64,000 nt of DNA from G963675935 sp963675935 (GCA_963675935.2 CAXXPV010000008.1:248001-312000), one strand, 5' to 3'; counted from the stretch's first letter, positions 34,684-44,431 are shown. Translations and numbers: made by a program. The notes: a model not told the origin generated them from the letters alone.

Positions 34684-34839
34684 ATGAACGTCCGCATCAC
34701 ACGCCATTATTGGGTCTTCTTCATTCCGATTCTGACGATGCTGCTTTACGCCCAATTTGTCTTCGCCGAGGATGCGCATTTCTCCGGCGTCTCGGGAGTT
34801 CCGGGCCGAGTTCCGGAGTTCCGAGGACATAGTACCTAA
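34684..34839 (+). pseudogene. 5' end of an exported protein, cut by a RAYT unit
   Basis: Nineteen bases after the GH35 stop an ATG opens MNVRITRHYWVFFIPILTML then LYAQFVFAEDAHFSG, a clean signal peptide with the first mature residues. The frame then runs into the GGAGTTCCG end of the second RAYT unit and stops at 34839. The rest of the gene is not found beyond the unit at 35669. It was presumably the next gene of the GH35 operon. Confidence 0.65.
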
Positions 34840-35668
34840 CTATTGGCAAAAAGCTAGCAATCTGTTAATCTCCGAACATGGCAAGATTGGCACGGTTGGT
34901 TATTCCTGGTTTGCCCCACCACATCACGCAGCGCGGCAATCGTGGGCAGCAGACGTTCTTCAACGATGGAGACTATGCGGCCTATATCGAACTGATGGCC
35001 GACTGGTGCCGCGAGGAAGGGGTCGAGATTTGGAGCTATTGCCTCATGCCCAATCACGTCCATCTGATTGCAGTGCCGCAAACAGAGGACGGCCTGCGCC
35101 GTGCCATCGGCGAATCGCATCGGCGTTATACGCGACGCATCAATTTCCGCGAAAAGTGGCGAGGCTATTTGTGGCAAGGGCGATTCGCTTCCTTTGTCAT
35201 GGACGAGCCGTATCTGTTGGCGGCGGCTCGCTATACTGCGAACGGTTGAAATTGTCCGGTTTTTCCACCTCGCAAGAAATCGGACAAACCAAGCCGTGCA
35301 AGGTATATGTGGAGTTGAATCCCGTTCGAGCGAAACTGGTGGACCGCGCCCGCCAGTGGCCTTGGAGCAGCGCGAAGGCGCATCTGACGGGCCGCGACGA
35401 CCGCTTGGTCAAAGTTGCGCCGTTGTTGGCAATGGTCGGCGATTGGAAATTATTTTTGAGGAGTGCCATACCGGAGGAAGAACTTCGCGGTCTTCGAGAG
35501 CACGTGCATACGGGTCGGCCTTTGGGCAGTCCGGCTTTTTTGGATCGTTTGGAAGGTCTCGTGGGCCGCGTTTTGAAACGACAGAAACCAGGTCCGAAAC
35601 CCAAGCCAAAACCACAAAAGGCACGAACAAGAAAAACCGTGAATTAGGTAACGTGTCCCCGGAACTCC
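34815..35668 (+). mobile_element. second RAYT unit with 25-bp imperfect inverted ends
   Basis: The left end GGAGTTCCGAGGACATAGTA then CCTAA (34815-34839) matches the complement of the right end TTAGGTAACGTGTCCCCGGA then ACTCC (35644-35668), with four mismatches. It encloses the broken RAYT gene. The left end truncates the exported-protein gene. Confidence 0.75.
34878..35647 (+). pseudogene. RAYT transposase disrupted by a 74-bp insertion
   Basis: First frame 34878-35249: MARLARLVIPGLPHHITQRG with the HUH motif CLMPNHVHLIAVPQ, reaching YLLAAARY and then TANG-stop. The rest is in another frame: VELNPVRAKLVDRARQWPWS to the end. Deleting exactly 35235-35308 joins AAARY to VELNPVRAKLV, the normal catalytic-Tyr helix, and gives a 231-residue intact RAYT. 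The inserted 74 bases contain a TTGTCCG..CGGACAA stem. It is an insertion by another small element. Confidence 0.88.
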
Positions 35669-35702
35669 CCCGGCTAAACGGTGGCGGGAAACACGGGCTG
35701 GC

Positions 35703-36491
35703 TCACGTTCCAAATTCCGGCCGCCTGCGACCGAGCTGCGTCTGAAGCCGCTGCACGATCGAACTGTGCATCTGGCTCACGCGGCTCTCCGACAGATTCA
35801 ACGTCGCGCCGATCTCCTTCATCGTGAATTCCTCGTAGTAGTAGAGGATGATGATCAGACGCTCGTTGCGATTCAGTCCCTTCGTGACCAACCGCATCAG
35901 GTCGTTCTTCTGAATCCGTCGCGTCGGGTCTTCGCCCTTTTTGTCTTCGAGAATGTCGATCTCGCGGACGTCCTTGTAGCTGTCGGTCTCGTACCATTTC
36001 TTGTTGAGGCTGATGAGATTGACGGCATTCGCGTCGATCATCAGTTTTTCCAAGTCGGGCACGGAGACTTGCATCTCACCGGCCAGTTCGTTTTCGTTGG
36101 GCTGGCGACCCAATCGGGCCTCGAGGTTTTTGGCTGCTTCGTTCAACTTGCTGGCCTTCGAGCGGACCAACCGCGGCACCCAATCCATCGAGCGGAGTTC
36201 ATCGAGCATGGCCCCGCGAATACGCGGCACGCAGTAGGTCTCGAACTTCACGCCACGTGAGAGATCGAACAGGTCGATGGCGTCCATCAGTCCGAAAACG
36301 CCGGCTGAGACAAGATCGTCGAGCTCGACGCCTTCCGGCAGCCTTGCCCAAATTCGCTCGCCGTTGTATTTCACCAATGGAAGGTACATCTCCACCAGGC
36401 GATTGCGAAGCTCCTGGTTCGACATATCCTTCTTGTATTCAATCCACAATTGCTCGACTTCTTCGGGAGCAAGGGTGGTACATGTAGCCAT
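35703..36491 (-). CDS. fliA: flagellar/WhiG-type sigma-28 factor
   Basis: A 262-residue FliA/WhiG-class sigma factor. Region 2 is GVELDDLVSAGVFGLMDAID and GVKFETYCVPRIRGAMLDEL; region 3 is RLGRQPNENELAGEM; the region 4 helix-turn-helix is TMKEIGATLNLSESRVSQMH. The family directs late flagellar genes. ATG 36491 has GGAGG five bases upstream, and a CCGCCGAG..CTCGGCGG hairpin lies just before it. It is the last gene of the minus-strand cluster flhA-flhF-flhG-fliA and is fully intact, unlike flhF and flhA. Confidence 0.93.
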   Translation of the reverse strand: MATCTTLAPEEVEQLWIEYKKDMSNQELRNRLVEMYLPLVKYNGERIWARLPEGVELDDLVSAGVFGLMDAIDLFDLSRGVKFETYCVPRIRGAMLDELRSMDWVPRLVRSKASKLNEAAKNLEARLGRQPNENELAGEMQVSVPDLEKLMIDANAVNLISLNKKWYETDSYKDVREIDILEDKKGEDPTRRIQKNDLMRLVTKGLNRNERLIIILYYYEEFTMKEIGATLNLSESRVSQMHSSIVQRLQTQLGRRRPEFGT

Positions 36492-36636
36492 AAGATCCTC
36501 CGTGATGTTCCGCCGAGAACTCGGCGGTTATTCTTTACGCGGTTTGGAATGCGATTTTTTCATTGAAAAATGTCACATTCGTTTCCGTGCAATCTATAGA
36601 AATCCATTTCTATTCGTTTTAGGAAGGCTGCGGCGT

Positions 36637-37464
36637 CTAGGCGTTAATCTCGGCGTGTCTTCGCCATCTTAACAGCATCTCGGCTGCCGACTCTCCTCGC
36701 ACATTATCGGTTGTTGTCGTTTGAAGGTTTAGCTGAATTGGTTCACCCGTTCGATTTTCCTCGAATGCACAAATCGCGGCCATCAATCCGGCCGACGGCA
36801 GCTCGATGCCCAACATGCGTCGGCAAGTCTGAGCGAGCCTCGCGTGGACCATCACGGCCACGTTGGCGGCCGGCGCCCGATTTACCACAACGTGCCAATG
36901 CTCGAATTGCGGCATGGCCTTCATGGCGGCAAACGTATCGACCACCGCCGCCGCGTCACACGTGGTAACCAGCACCGCGGCGTCGGCCCCACGGCAAACA
37001 CGCCGGGCGACGCCGCCCAAGGCATGACCGACGTCGATCACCACGAGATCGGCTCCGAGGTTTTCGGTCGAGAGCCGTTCGAGCAGTCGTTCGGCGGCAA
37101 GGGCCGGACTTCCATCGCGGTCGGGCCATCCTCGTTGTCCGGCGATCAATCCGACGCCACGAGGCCCCGCCTGAGTCGCTTCGTCCCATGTATGCCGACC
37201 GGCAAGTACGTCGCCGATCGTATGTCGTTCTTCGATGCCGCAGAGGACCGAAGCATCGCCGCCGCCCTGCGAATCGGCGTCGAGAAACAGTGTGCGGCAG
37301 CCTGCCTTGACCGCCGTGGCAGCCAGATTCAATGCAACGGTGGTTGTGCCGACGCCTCCCTTGCCGCCCGCGACCGCGACCAGCGCGGGCCGGGCGCATC
37401 GCGGCGATTCGCATCGCTCGCGGCGGTTGGTCATTTGTCGCAGGTCGTAGGCTTGATCCGGCAT
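36637..37464 (-). CDS. flhG: flagellar number regulator FlhG (MinD-like ATPase)
   Basis: A 275-residue SIMIBI ATPase. The start at 37464 gives MPDQAYDLRQM, the DQAxxLR activator helix by which FlhG stimulates FlhF GTPase. Deviant Walker A is GGKGGVGTTTVALNLA, followed by FLDADSQGGGDASVL and VVIDVGHALGG. The C-terminal membrane helix region is weak. It controls the number or placement of flagella together with FlhF. It sits directly downstream of flhF and is intact. Confidence 0.9.
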   Translation of the reverse strand: MPDQAYDLRQMTNRRERCESPRCARPALVAVAGGKGGVGTTTVALNLAATAVKAGCRTLFLDADSQGGGDASVLCGIEERHTIGDVLAGRHTWDEATQAGPRGVGLIAGQRGWPDRDGSPALAAERLLERLSTENLGADLVVIDVGHALGGVARRVCRGADAAVLVTTCDAAAVVDTFAAMKAMPQFEHWHVVVNRAPAANVAVMVHARLAQTCRRMLGIELPSAGLMAAICAFEENRTGEPIQLNLQTTTTDNVRGESAAEMLLRWRRHAEINA

Positions 37465-37539
37465 CGAAAATGTAAATAGTTGTCTGTTATCAGCCACTTG
37501 CGGTTTCGCAAGGACTCGCTTTCCAATTCATACAGAACG

Positions 37540-38720
37540 TCACATCCCCAAGATCATTCTCGCCAACCGGTGGGCGTCGGCCGTTTCGATGTCGTCGGGC
37601 ACATTTTGCCCATTGGTCAAATAGCTCAGCGGCAGCCGGCTCGAACGCAACACCGGCAGTACGTTGCCCAGCCCGCTGGTTTCGTCGAGCTTGGTGAGGA
37701 TCATCGCCGTGGTGCCGACGGCTGGCGAACCGCTCCGCCGTCTGTTCCAGGGTTCGCGCGGCGGCCACGCTGCTGAGGACGAGGTGTACCTCGTCCGCGG
37801 CCGCCTCGGCCAGGAACATCTTGAGCTCTTGAATCCGCACCTCGTCCTTGGGACTTCGGCCCGCCGTGTCCAGCAGGATCAGGTCGAGGTGGCTCATGTC
37901 GCTCGACCGTCTCGCGCATCTCCCGCGGCGTGGACACCACGTGCATCGGCAGGTCGATGATGTCGGCGTAGGTGCGCAACTGCTCGACGGCCGCGATGCG
38001 ATAGGTGTCGACGGTGATCAGCCCCACGCGGCGTTTTTCCTTCAGGCGGAAATTGGCCGCGAGCTTGGCGATCGTGGTGGTTTTGCCCACGCCGGTCGGT
38101 CCCACGAGCGCGGCGATCCGGCAGCGGCCGGGAGTGAGTTGGATCGGCCCGGTCACGTTGATGTCGCTCCTCCACCATGCTCCGGCCACGCGAGCCTTTA
38201 GCAGCAATGGCGTCCGAAAGGCCCATCAGTTGGCCGGGTCGTTGCGCACGCGTTCGACCAACTCGCGGGCAATGCTCTTCGCTGAGCGTCGGCGTCGAGC
38301 AGTTCGGTGAAGAGGCGGAACAGTTCTTCGGGCCAGTCGGCGTGGCCGGCCGCCTTTGGAACGTGCCGGCAGAGGTCCTTGACCATGGCCTGCAAGGTGC
38401 TGAGTTGCCCCTGCACCTGATTTGTTGAGCTTGGAATCGATCGGCCGTGCGAACCGGCCAATTTTTTCGGCGCGGGCACGGGCGCTTCGCCGCGATGGCC
38501 GCCGGTTCTTCGACGGCATCGCGCGTGAAGGCAACCGGCTCGGCACGTTGATCCCGCGCGAGGCCGTCACCTCGATTTGTCGCGGTCCCTGGGCAACAGC
38601 CCCCAGCCAGCGGCTGCGGACCTCGCGGGTATGCAGCACGGCCGCGTCCGGTCCCAGTTCCCGGCGGACCAACGCCAACGCTTCGTGCATCGTCGCCGCG
38701 CGAAAAGTTCGGAGTTCCAT
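37540..38720 (-). pseudogene. flhF: signal-recognition GTPase FlhF, multiple frameshifts
   Basis: The frames must be switched at least five times to read the protein. The pieces are MELRTFRAATMHEALALVRR (N-terminus), LQAMVKDLCRHVPKAAG, WPEELFRLFTELLDADAQ, SIARELVERVRNDPA, then the GTPase domain RIAALVGPTGVGKTTTIAKL, VGLITVDTYRIAAVEQLRTY, LDLILLDTAGRSPKDEVRIQ, and TAMILTKLDETSGLGNVLPV to a stop at 37540. Changes near 37725, 37905, 38175, 38285 and ~38415 are mostly one-base indels. All GTPase motifs survive, so the changes are recent or are sequencing errors. Confidence 0.88.
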
Positions 38721-38730
38721 GGCAGGATCG

Positions 38731-38918
38731 AGGGTTAGGTCTTGGGTCTTAGGTCTTGGTTCGCAGGTCTTTGGTCCTGGGTCTTAGGTCTTGGGTCTTA
38801 CGTCTTGGGTCCTAGGTCTTAGGTCCTGGGTCTTAGGGATTCGACGTCTTGGCACAAAGCCCCAAGCCCCAAGCCCCAAGCCCTGAGCCTCAAGACCTAA
38901 GCCCTAAGCCCTAAGCAC
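38731..38918. repeat. heptamer-type low-complexity repeat between flhF and flhA
   Basis: About 100 bases of tandem GGTCTTAGGTCTTG-like heptamers followed, after a short spacer, by AAGCCCCAAGCCCC and CTAAGCCCTAAGCC heptamers of opposite sense, so the two halves can pair. No protein. Confidence 0.85.
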
Positions 38919-38943
38919 CCAATTGGTTGCGTTTAGCGTCGCG

Positions 38944-40975
38944 TTAGGCCGATTTCCTGTATTCCACCGCAGTATGAGTTTTGCCAACTTCCATCGCCAT
39001 GCCGATCGACTCAACGGGCGTGATGTCGCGTGATTTCGTCGTAACTTAACACAAGCACGACCGGCAGGTGCGAGGCCGTTAGTTGCTTGACGGCCGGACG
39101 AATCGCCGCTCCAACCTTCACGACTCGGATGCCGGCCGGCCGACACGATTTTGTCCTTCTCACGTTCAATCGACCGGCGAGACTCCTTGAATTTCTCCCG
39201 GAGAAAGCCGCGCAGTCAATCCGTCGTGGGCGACAGCCCGACATGCGAAAGAATCCGCTCTTCCAGCGCCGGGTCGAGCGTCACGACGTGCAGCCGGCCG
39301 TCCACGGATCGCGATAACGCGTGCAGATCGATGCGGGCCAGCCGCTCGGCGGACGCATTCGGCCAGCCAAATCTCGGGTCTCTTCGCCCGCGTCGCGTAG
39401 TCGCCGAGCGTCTCCAGAATCGGCCCCAATTGGCGAATCGGCACCTGCTCGCGCAACAGCAGTTTGCAACACCTGCTGCACTTCTCCAAGCTTCATCAGG
39501 CTGGGGATCAACTCGTCGACGGCTGCCGGCGACGTCTTCCGCAGTTCGTCGATCAGATGCTTCACGGCGTCACGGGTCAAGCAGTTCCTCGGCATGCTCG
39601 GCGAACCGTTTCGGACACGATGATGCCGCGGCATGGCGCCGTTGCCGGGTTCGAGCCAGTTTTGTCGTGGATGCGTTCCCTGGGCCACGACGATGTCGGC
39701 GATCTTGATGCGGTATTGGCTCTGTTCGAGCCGCATGTTGTCGCGGATGCGAACCTTCGGCAAGATCACGCCGATTTCGGCGGCGAGGCTCTGGCGGACC
39801 CGCTGGATTCGGTCGAGCAGATCGCCGCCGCGACGCGGATCGGCCAATCGGAGCAGCCCGAGGCCCAATTCAAGTTCCATCGGATCGACGGCCAGATAGT
39901 CTTCGACCCGCTGCCGGGCGAGTCGCGTGGCCTCGGTCTGTTTTTTATCTTGAGCGGCTTGCACCTTTGTTTCGCGACGAAAAAGCGTGATGGCCAGCCC
40001 GATGCAGCCGCCGGCGATTAGCAGCAGCGGCACGCGAGGCAGACTGGTGAAGATCAAAAGAACGAGGAAACCGCCCGCGACGGACAACACCAGCGGGCGC
40101 GAGAAAAGCTGCCGCAAAAATTCGCTCGGCAAATTGCTCGCCTGACTACTCCGCGTGACCAACATGCCGGCCGCGAGCGAGATCAGAAACGCGGGAACTT
40201 GCGTCACCAGCCCGTCGCCGATGGTCAACGTGGTGAAAAGCGACGCGGCCTGCGCGAGGCTCATGCCATTTTCGACGATGCCGATGAACAGTCCGCCGAT
40301 GATGTTGATAAAAATGATGACGATACCGGCGATGGCGTCGCCCCGGACGAACTTGCTGGCCCCGTCCATCGCGCCGAAGAAGTCGGCTTGGCCTGAAATC
40401 TCTTGGCGTCGACGCTGGGCCTCATGCTGGTCGATCAGGCCCGCGTTCAAGTCGGCGTCGATCGCCATTTGCTTGCCGGGCATTCCGTCGAGAGTGAACC
40501 GGGCGGCCACTTCGCTGATGCGAGTCGCCCCTTTCGTGATGACCACGAACTGGATGAGGACGATAATCGAAAAAATCACCAGTCCGACGACCACGGTGTC
40601 GGCCCCGGTCGAACCGCCGGCGACAAATTTACCGAATGTTCGCACCACGCCGCCGGCCGCCAACTCGCCGTCGGCGGCGGCTCGGGTGAGAATCAGCCGC
40701 GTCGTGGCCACATTCAACACCAGCCGGAAGAGCGTCGTGGCAAGCAGCAGGGATGGGAAAATATTGAATTCCAGCGGTGTGCGGACGTAGAGCGTCGTCA
40801 GCAGCATAATCACCGCGATGGTGATATTGGCCGACAGCAACACGTCCATCAAATCCGCCGGTATCGGCGCCAGGATCACCAGAATGCTGGCGATCATGCC
40901 GATCGGTAGAATCAGGTTTTGAATTCGAGCCCAAAGGCCCGGTGCCGCGGGTCGCGGCACTGCTGCAAGAGACAT
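38944..40975 (-). pseudogene. flhA: flagellar export apparatus protein FlhA, frameshifted and internally deleted
   Basis: The first ~440 codons from ATG 40975 are clean: membrane domain (PIGMIASILVILAPIPADLM; LEFNIFPSLLLATTLFRLVL) and the conserved loop FVRGDAIAGIVIIFINIIGG. Downstream of ~39,680 the gene decays: about 50-60 codons are missing between VVAQGTHPRQNWLEPGN and the LTRDAVKHLIDELRKTSPAA segment. One-base changes then split LREQVPIRQLGPILETLGDY, RLHVVTLDPALEERI, VKQLTASHLPVVLVLSYDEI and the end. FlhA is essential for flagellar secretion, so export would fail as written. Confidence 0.88.
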
Positions 40976-41107
40976 CCAACGCTCCAGTGGGATAAGGAGC
41001 GGGAGGGTATCGAAAATCGGGAAAACTGTCCAGGTCGGTTTACGGCTGTTTAGCCAGCGGGGTGCATGTTGCACTTTGCCGTAATGCGACGCTTCGTACG
41101 CCCGTTC

Positions 41108-41426
41108 AGAGATCGTCCGCCTTTCCGCATAAAACGTGGCGATGTTTTTATCCCGAAGGGATTTCGTAGGATAGCCCAGGGTTGCCGCTCCGAGCGGCTA
41201 CCCTGGGTTCCACGTGAGAATACACAACAAAACCCCAACGGGGTTTCGTAGTGGTTCGGCAATCCCGCCTACGTAACCCTTTCAGGGTTAAAGGGATAGG
41301 GTTTGGCCGTTTTCCCAGGGTAGCCGCTCGGAGCGGCAACCCTGGGCTATCCTATCACAAGCCCTTCGGGCTATTCTGCACACCGCAACTCGTTGCGTAC
41401 CAATGCGAGAAAGGCGGACGATCTCT
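41108..41426. repeat. multi-hairpin element, copy 2 (319 bp)
   Basis: The same 18-bp terminal inverted repeats as copy 1 at 41108-41125 and 41409-41426, in the same orientation and with the same chain of internal hairpins. The central part differs: the segment between the two CCCAGGGT hairpins is rearranged. Confidence 0.9.
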
Positions 41427-41494
41427 AAACGCCCCTGGCAACTCGCGATTCAACGAATACAAAATGCGGAATGCACCTCGCATTTCTCGCCACC

Positions 41495-41570
41495 GTTTAG
41501 CCGGCGAACTTGTTCGCCGCGTTTTTTGTGGGATTCACCCTTCCGCGGCGAGCAAGCTCGCCGGCTAAAC
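41495..41570. repeat. GTTTAGCCGGCGAAC / GCTCGCCGGCTAAAC inverted pair
   Basis: Two arms, GTTTAGCCGGCGAACTTGTT and AGCAAGCTCGCCGGCTAAAC, are separated by about 35 bases. Single arms of this family flank copy 1 of the multi-hairpin element at 2944 and 3345. Confidence 0.8.
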
Positions 41571-41631
41571 AGGTTAAGGCGGCAATATAGACAGATTGCG
41601 GCGTCTGGGTGCGATTAACAAAATAGGCCCC

Positions 41632-42927
41632 CTACGCCCGCTCCTCGTCCGTATCCTCGACGGGTCGAATCGAGCCAAGCGAGCCGATCTTGAGAAGTTG
41701 CGGCCAGAGAGCCATCGAGGCCAGCACCACCAGGATGGTGCCGATGCCCCCGCCGACGACCGAGATGACCGGTCCGAACAGCCCGGCCACGAAACCCGAC
41801 TCCATTCCGCCCAGTTCGTTCGAGGCCGTGATGAAAACGCCGTTGACTGCCGACACCCGGCCGCGCATGGCGTCGGGCGTGAGCATCTGCACCAGAGTGT
41901 GGCGCACCACGACGCTGATGTTGTCCAATGCGCCGACCAAGAACATCATCGCCAGCGAAAGCCAGAACCACTGGGAAAGGCCGAAGACGATCGTGGCGGC
42001 CCCGAAGCCCGCGACGGCCCAAAGCAGCGCCACGCCGGCGCGGCGCAGCGGCGGTCGGTGGGCCAACATCACGGCCATGCAAACCGCGCCGACGGCGTCG
42101 GCTGCCTGAAGCACGCCGAGCCCGAGCGAGCCGACGTGCAAAATCTTTTCGGCGAAAATCGGCAACAGATACGTGGCCCCGCCCAGCAGCACGGCGAACA
42201 GATCGAGCGTAATGGTGGCCAAGATGAGCTTGGTCCGCCAAACGAATCGGATGCCGGCCACCACGCTCTGCCACGACACGGTTTCTTCCGCGTGTTCAGG
42301 TTGCCGATAGCGGATCAGCGAAATCGCTCCGACGGCGGCGATTCGGCAGAGAACCACCACGGCGAAGGCGGGCGCCATGCTCTCAAGCGGCCCCATGTCG
42401 GCGAACAGATTCATCAAGACGCCGCCAATGATAGGGCCGGTCACCGAGGCGACGTAGAACACCGAGCTGTTCCACGCCACGCCGATCGGAAAAAGTTCCG
42501 TGGGAATCAGATGCGGCAGGATGGCTTGGCGAGCCGGCCCGCCGAGCGCCCAGCCGACGGCACCGAGCGATAAAAACACGTAGAACCAAGCGATGTTTCC
42601 GCCCAGCAACGCCGTCGTCAACATGCCGGTCGAGGTGACAATGCCCAACGAATAGCTGATTTCCATTACCCGATGGCGATTGAAGCGATCGGCCAGATGT
42701 CCGCCGGGAATGGCCAGCAAGAGGACCGGGACCGCCTGCACAAGGCCCACCAGCCCGAGCGCATAGGAGGCCTCTTGCGCACTGAACCAACGCGCCATAT
42801 AGACGCCCAGTGCGATGAATTCCACCCGTCGGGAAAACGTAATCAAAAACCAACTGCCGGAAAAAAGCAGGTAGTTGGGACTTCGCCAGAGGGCGTAGGG
42901 GTCGGGCTTGACGGCGGGGTCGGGCAT
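41632..42927 (-). CDS. MFS transporter, EntS/MFS_3-like
   Basis: 431 residues with twelve hydrophobic segments. FRRVEF-type loop ITFSRRVEFIALGVYMARWF, then ALGLVGLVQAVPVLLLAIPG with GGHLADRFNRHRVM as the motif A loop after TM2, and a second-half repeat (MRGRVSAVNGVFITASNELG) as in enterobactin exporter-like and Bacillus macrolide-efflux-like carriers. It probably exports small molecules at the inner membrane. ATG 42927 is used; the codon before it is GTG. It stands alone between repeat clusters. Confidence 0.88.
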   Translation of the reverse strand: MPDPAVKPDPYALWRSPNYLLFSGSWFLITFSRRVEFIALGVYMARWFSAQEASYALGLVGLVQAVPVLLLAIPGGHLADRFNRHRVMEISYSLGIVTSTGMLTTALLGGNIAWFYVFLSLGAVGWALGGPARQAILPHLIPTELFPIGVAWNSSVFYVASVTGPIIGGVLMNLFADMGPLESMAPAFAVVVLCRIAAVGAISLIRYRQPEHAEETVSWQSVVAGIRFVWRTKLILATITLDLFAVLLGGATYLLPIFAEKILHVGSLGLGVLQAADAVGAVCMAVMLAHRPPLRRAGVALLWAVAGFGAATIVFGLSQWFWLSLAMMFLVGALDNISVVVRHTLVQMLTPDAMRGRVSAVNGVFITASNELGGMESGFVAGLFGPVISVVGGGIGTILVVLASMALWPQLLKIGSLGSIRPVEDTDEERA

Positions 42928-43043
42928 CACGGATTTCGTTTCGATTGCAATCCTTCATTGTGACGGAGACGCCGCCGGGATGCAAGGTGCTTGTGAAACG
43001 CCGAAAAATGAGGTAGATTAACGATTTGGATAATCTGCGAGCT

Positions 43044-43222
43044 GTGGGAGGCGACTCCCGTCGCCGATTGCACGAACCCGGATTATTCACAAACGTCATC
43101 CTGAACGCAGCGAAGGATCTCCGTTGCCTCCTAACCAGCCCAGATTCTTCGCTGCGCTCAGAATGACCAATAATCCGGGCTAAAAAAACACACGAAAATC
43201 GGCGACGGGAGTCGCCTCCTAC
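43044..43222. repeat. three-level nested inverted repeats
   Basis: Outer: GTGGGAGGCGACTCCCGTCG / CGACGGGAGTCGCCTCCTAC. Middle: CCCGGATTATT / AATAATCCGGG. Inner: GTCATCCTGAACGCAGCG with its partner CGCTGCGCTCAGAATGAC. Each is a known family elsewhere in the window, here one inside the other, in the 314-base gap before rlmI. Confidence 0.85.
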
Positions 43223-43241
43223 AAAATCGGTTTTCACCCCC

Positions 43242-44426
43242 ATGCCCCAAGTCATTCTAAAACCGCGCAAAGCCCGACCCTTCTACGGCCGACACCCCTG
43301 GGTGCTCGACTCCGCCATCGATCGGGTCGAGGGCGATCCGGCCGACGGCGACGTCGTCGATCTGCTTTGCGACAAGCACAAATTCATCGCGCGAGGCATT
43401 TTCAACGGACGCAGCCGCATCCGGGTTCGTCTCTACACCTGGGACGTCAACACGCAACTCGACGACGCCTTTTGGCGCCATCGCATCGAATCGGCCCTCC
43501 AACTTAGGCGGCATCTCGGCTACGACGATCCGGCCGGCGCGGCCCGGGTTGTTTTCAGCGAAGGCGACGGACTCAGCGGGCTGATCGTCGATCGCTACGC
43601 TGATTATCTCGCCGTTCAGGTGACGGCCCAAGCGATGGCCCTGCGGCTGCCGCAAATCGTCCCCATGCTCGTCGATCTGTTTCATCCCAAGGGCATTCTG
43701 ATTCGCACCGAAAAAGGCGTGAGCCGCACCGAGGGAATCGAGCTGCGCGACGGGCCCTACTGGGGCACGCCTCCCGACGGGCCGATTCTCATCGTCGATG
43801 GCGGACTGAAGTACGAAGTGGACCTGGCCGAGGGGCAAAAGACGGGCTTCTATCTCGATCATCGCGAAAATCGCACGGCCGCGGCTCGCTATTTCCGCGA
43901 CCGCCGCGTGTTGGACATGTTCTGCTACAGCGGCGGATTCAGCATGGCGGCCTCGGCCTTTGGCGGCGCCCGCGAGGTGCTGGGCGTCGATACGAGCCAG
44001 AGGGCCGTAATGCTCGCTTGGGCCAACGTGCAGCGAAACGGCCTCGAAAACGTGAAGTTCCAACAGGGCGACGGTTTTGAGACGCTCGAATCGCTCTTGG
44101 CCGCCGGCGAGCGGTTCGGCGGCGTGATTTTAGACCCGCCCAAGTTCGCCCGCAGCCGCGGCTCGCTCGACGAAGCCCTGCGAGCCTACCATTGGCTCAA
44201 CCGGCTCGGAGTTTCACTGCTCGAACCGGGCGGAATTTTGGTGACGTGCAGTTGTTCGGGCCACGTCAGCCGCGAAGATTTTCTCTACATGCTCGTCGGC
44301 GTCGCCCAGCAGACAAAACGCGAGATTCAAGTGCTCGAACAACGCGGCGCCTCGGCCGATCATCCGATCAGCGCGGCGTGTCTGGAGAGCGAATATCTGA
44401 AGTGTTTTGTTTGCCGCGTGGTGTAG
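43242..44426 (+). CDS. rlmI: 23S rRNA (cytosine-C5)-methyltransferase RlmI-like
   Basis: 394 residues: an N-terminal PUA domain (VILKPRKARPFYGRHPWVLD), a linker strand (SGLIVDRYADYLAVQVTAQA), and a Rossmann methyltransferase with YLDHRENRTAAARYFRDRRV, LDMFCYSGGFSMAASAFGGA, DPPKFARSRGSL and VTCSCSGHVSREDFLYMLVG. This is the RlmI/RlmK-type class that makes m5C in 23S rRNA. ATG 43242 is clear. A palindromic repeat follows directly. It is monocistronic. Confidence 0.93.
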   Translation: MPQVILKPRKARPFYGRHPWVLDSAIDRVEGDPADGDVVDLLCDKHKFIARGIFNGRSRIRVRLYTWDVNTQLDDAFWRHRIESALQLRRHLGYDDPAGAARVVFSEGDGLSGLIVDRYADYLAVQVTAQAMALRLPQIVPMLVDLFHPKGILIRTEKGVSRTEGIELRDGPYWGTPPDGPILIVDGGLKYEVDLAEGQKTGFYLDHRENRTAAARYFRDRRVLDMFCYSGGFSMAASAFGGAREVLGVDTSQRAVMLAWANVQRNGLENVKFQQGDGFETLESLLAAGERFGGVILDPPKFARSRGSLDEALRAYHWLNRLGVSLLEPGGILVTCSCSGHVSREDFLYMLVGVAQQTKREIQVLEQRGASADHPISAACLESEYLKCFVCRVV

Positions 44427-44431
44427 CGGTT

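Noticed and set aside
38731..38918. Regular repeats considered as CRISPR array
   Set aside because: The unit is seven bases and contiguous; no repeat-spacer structure.
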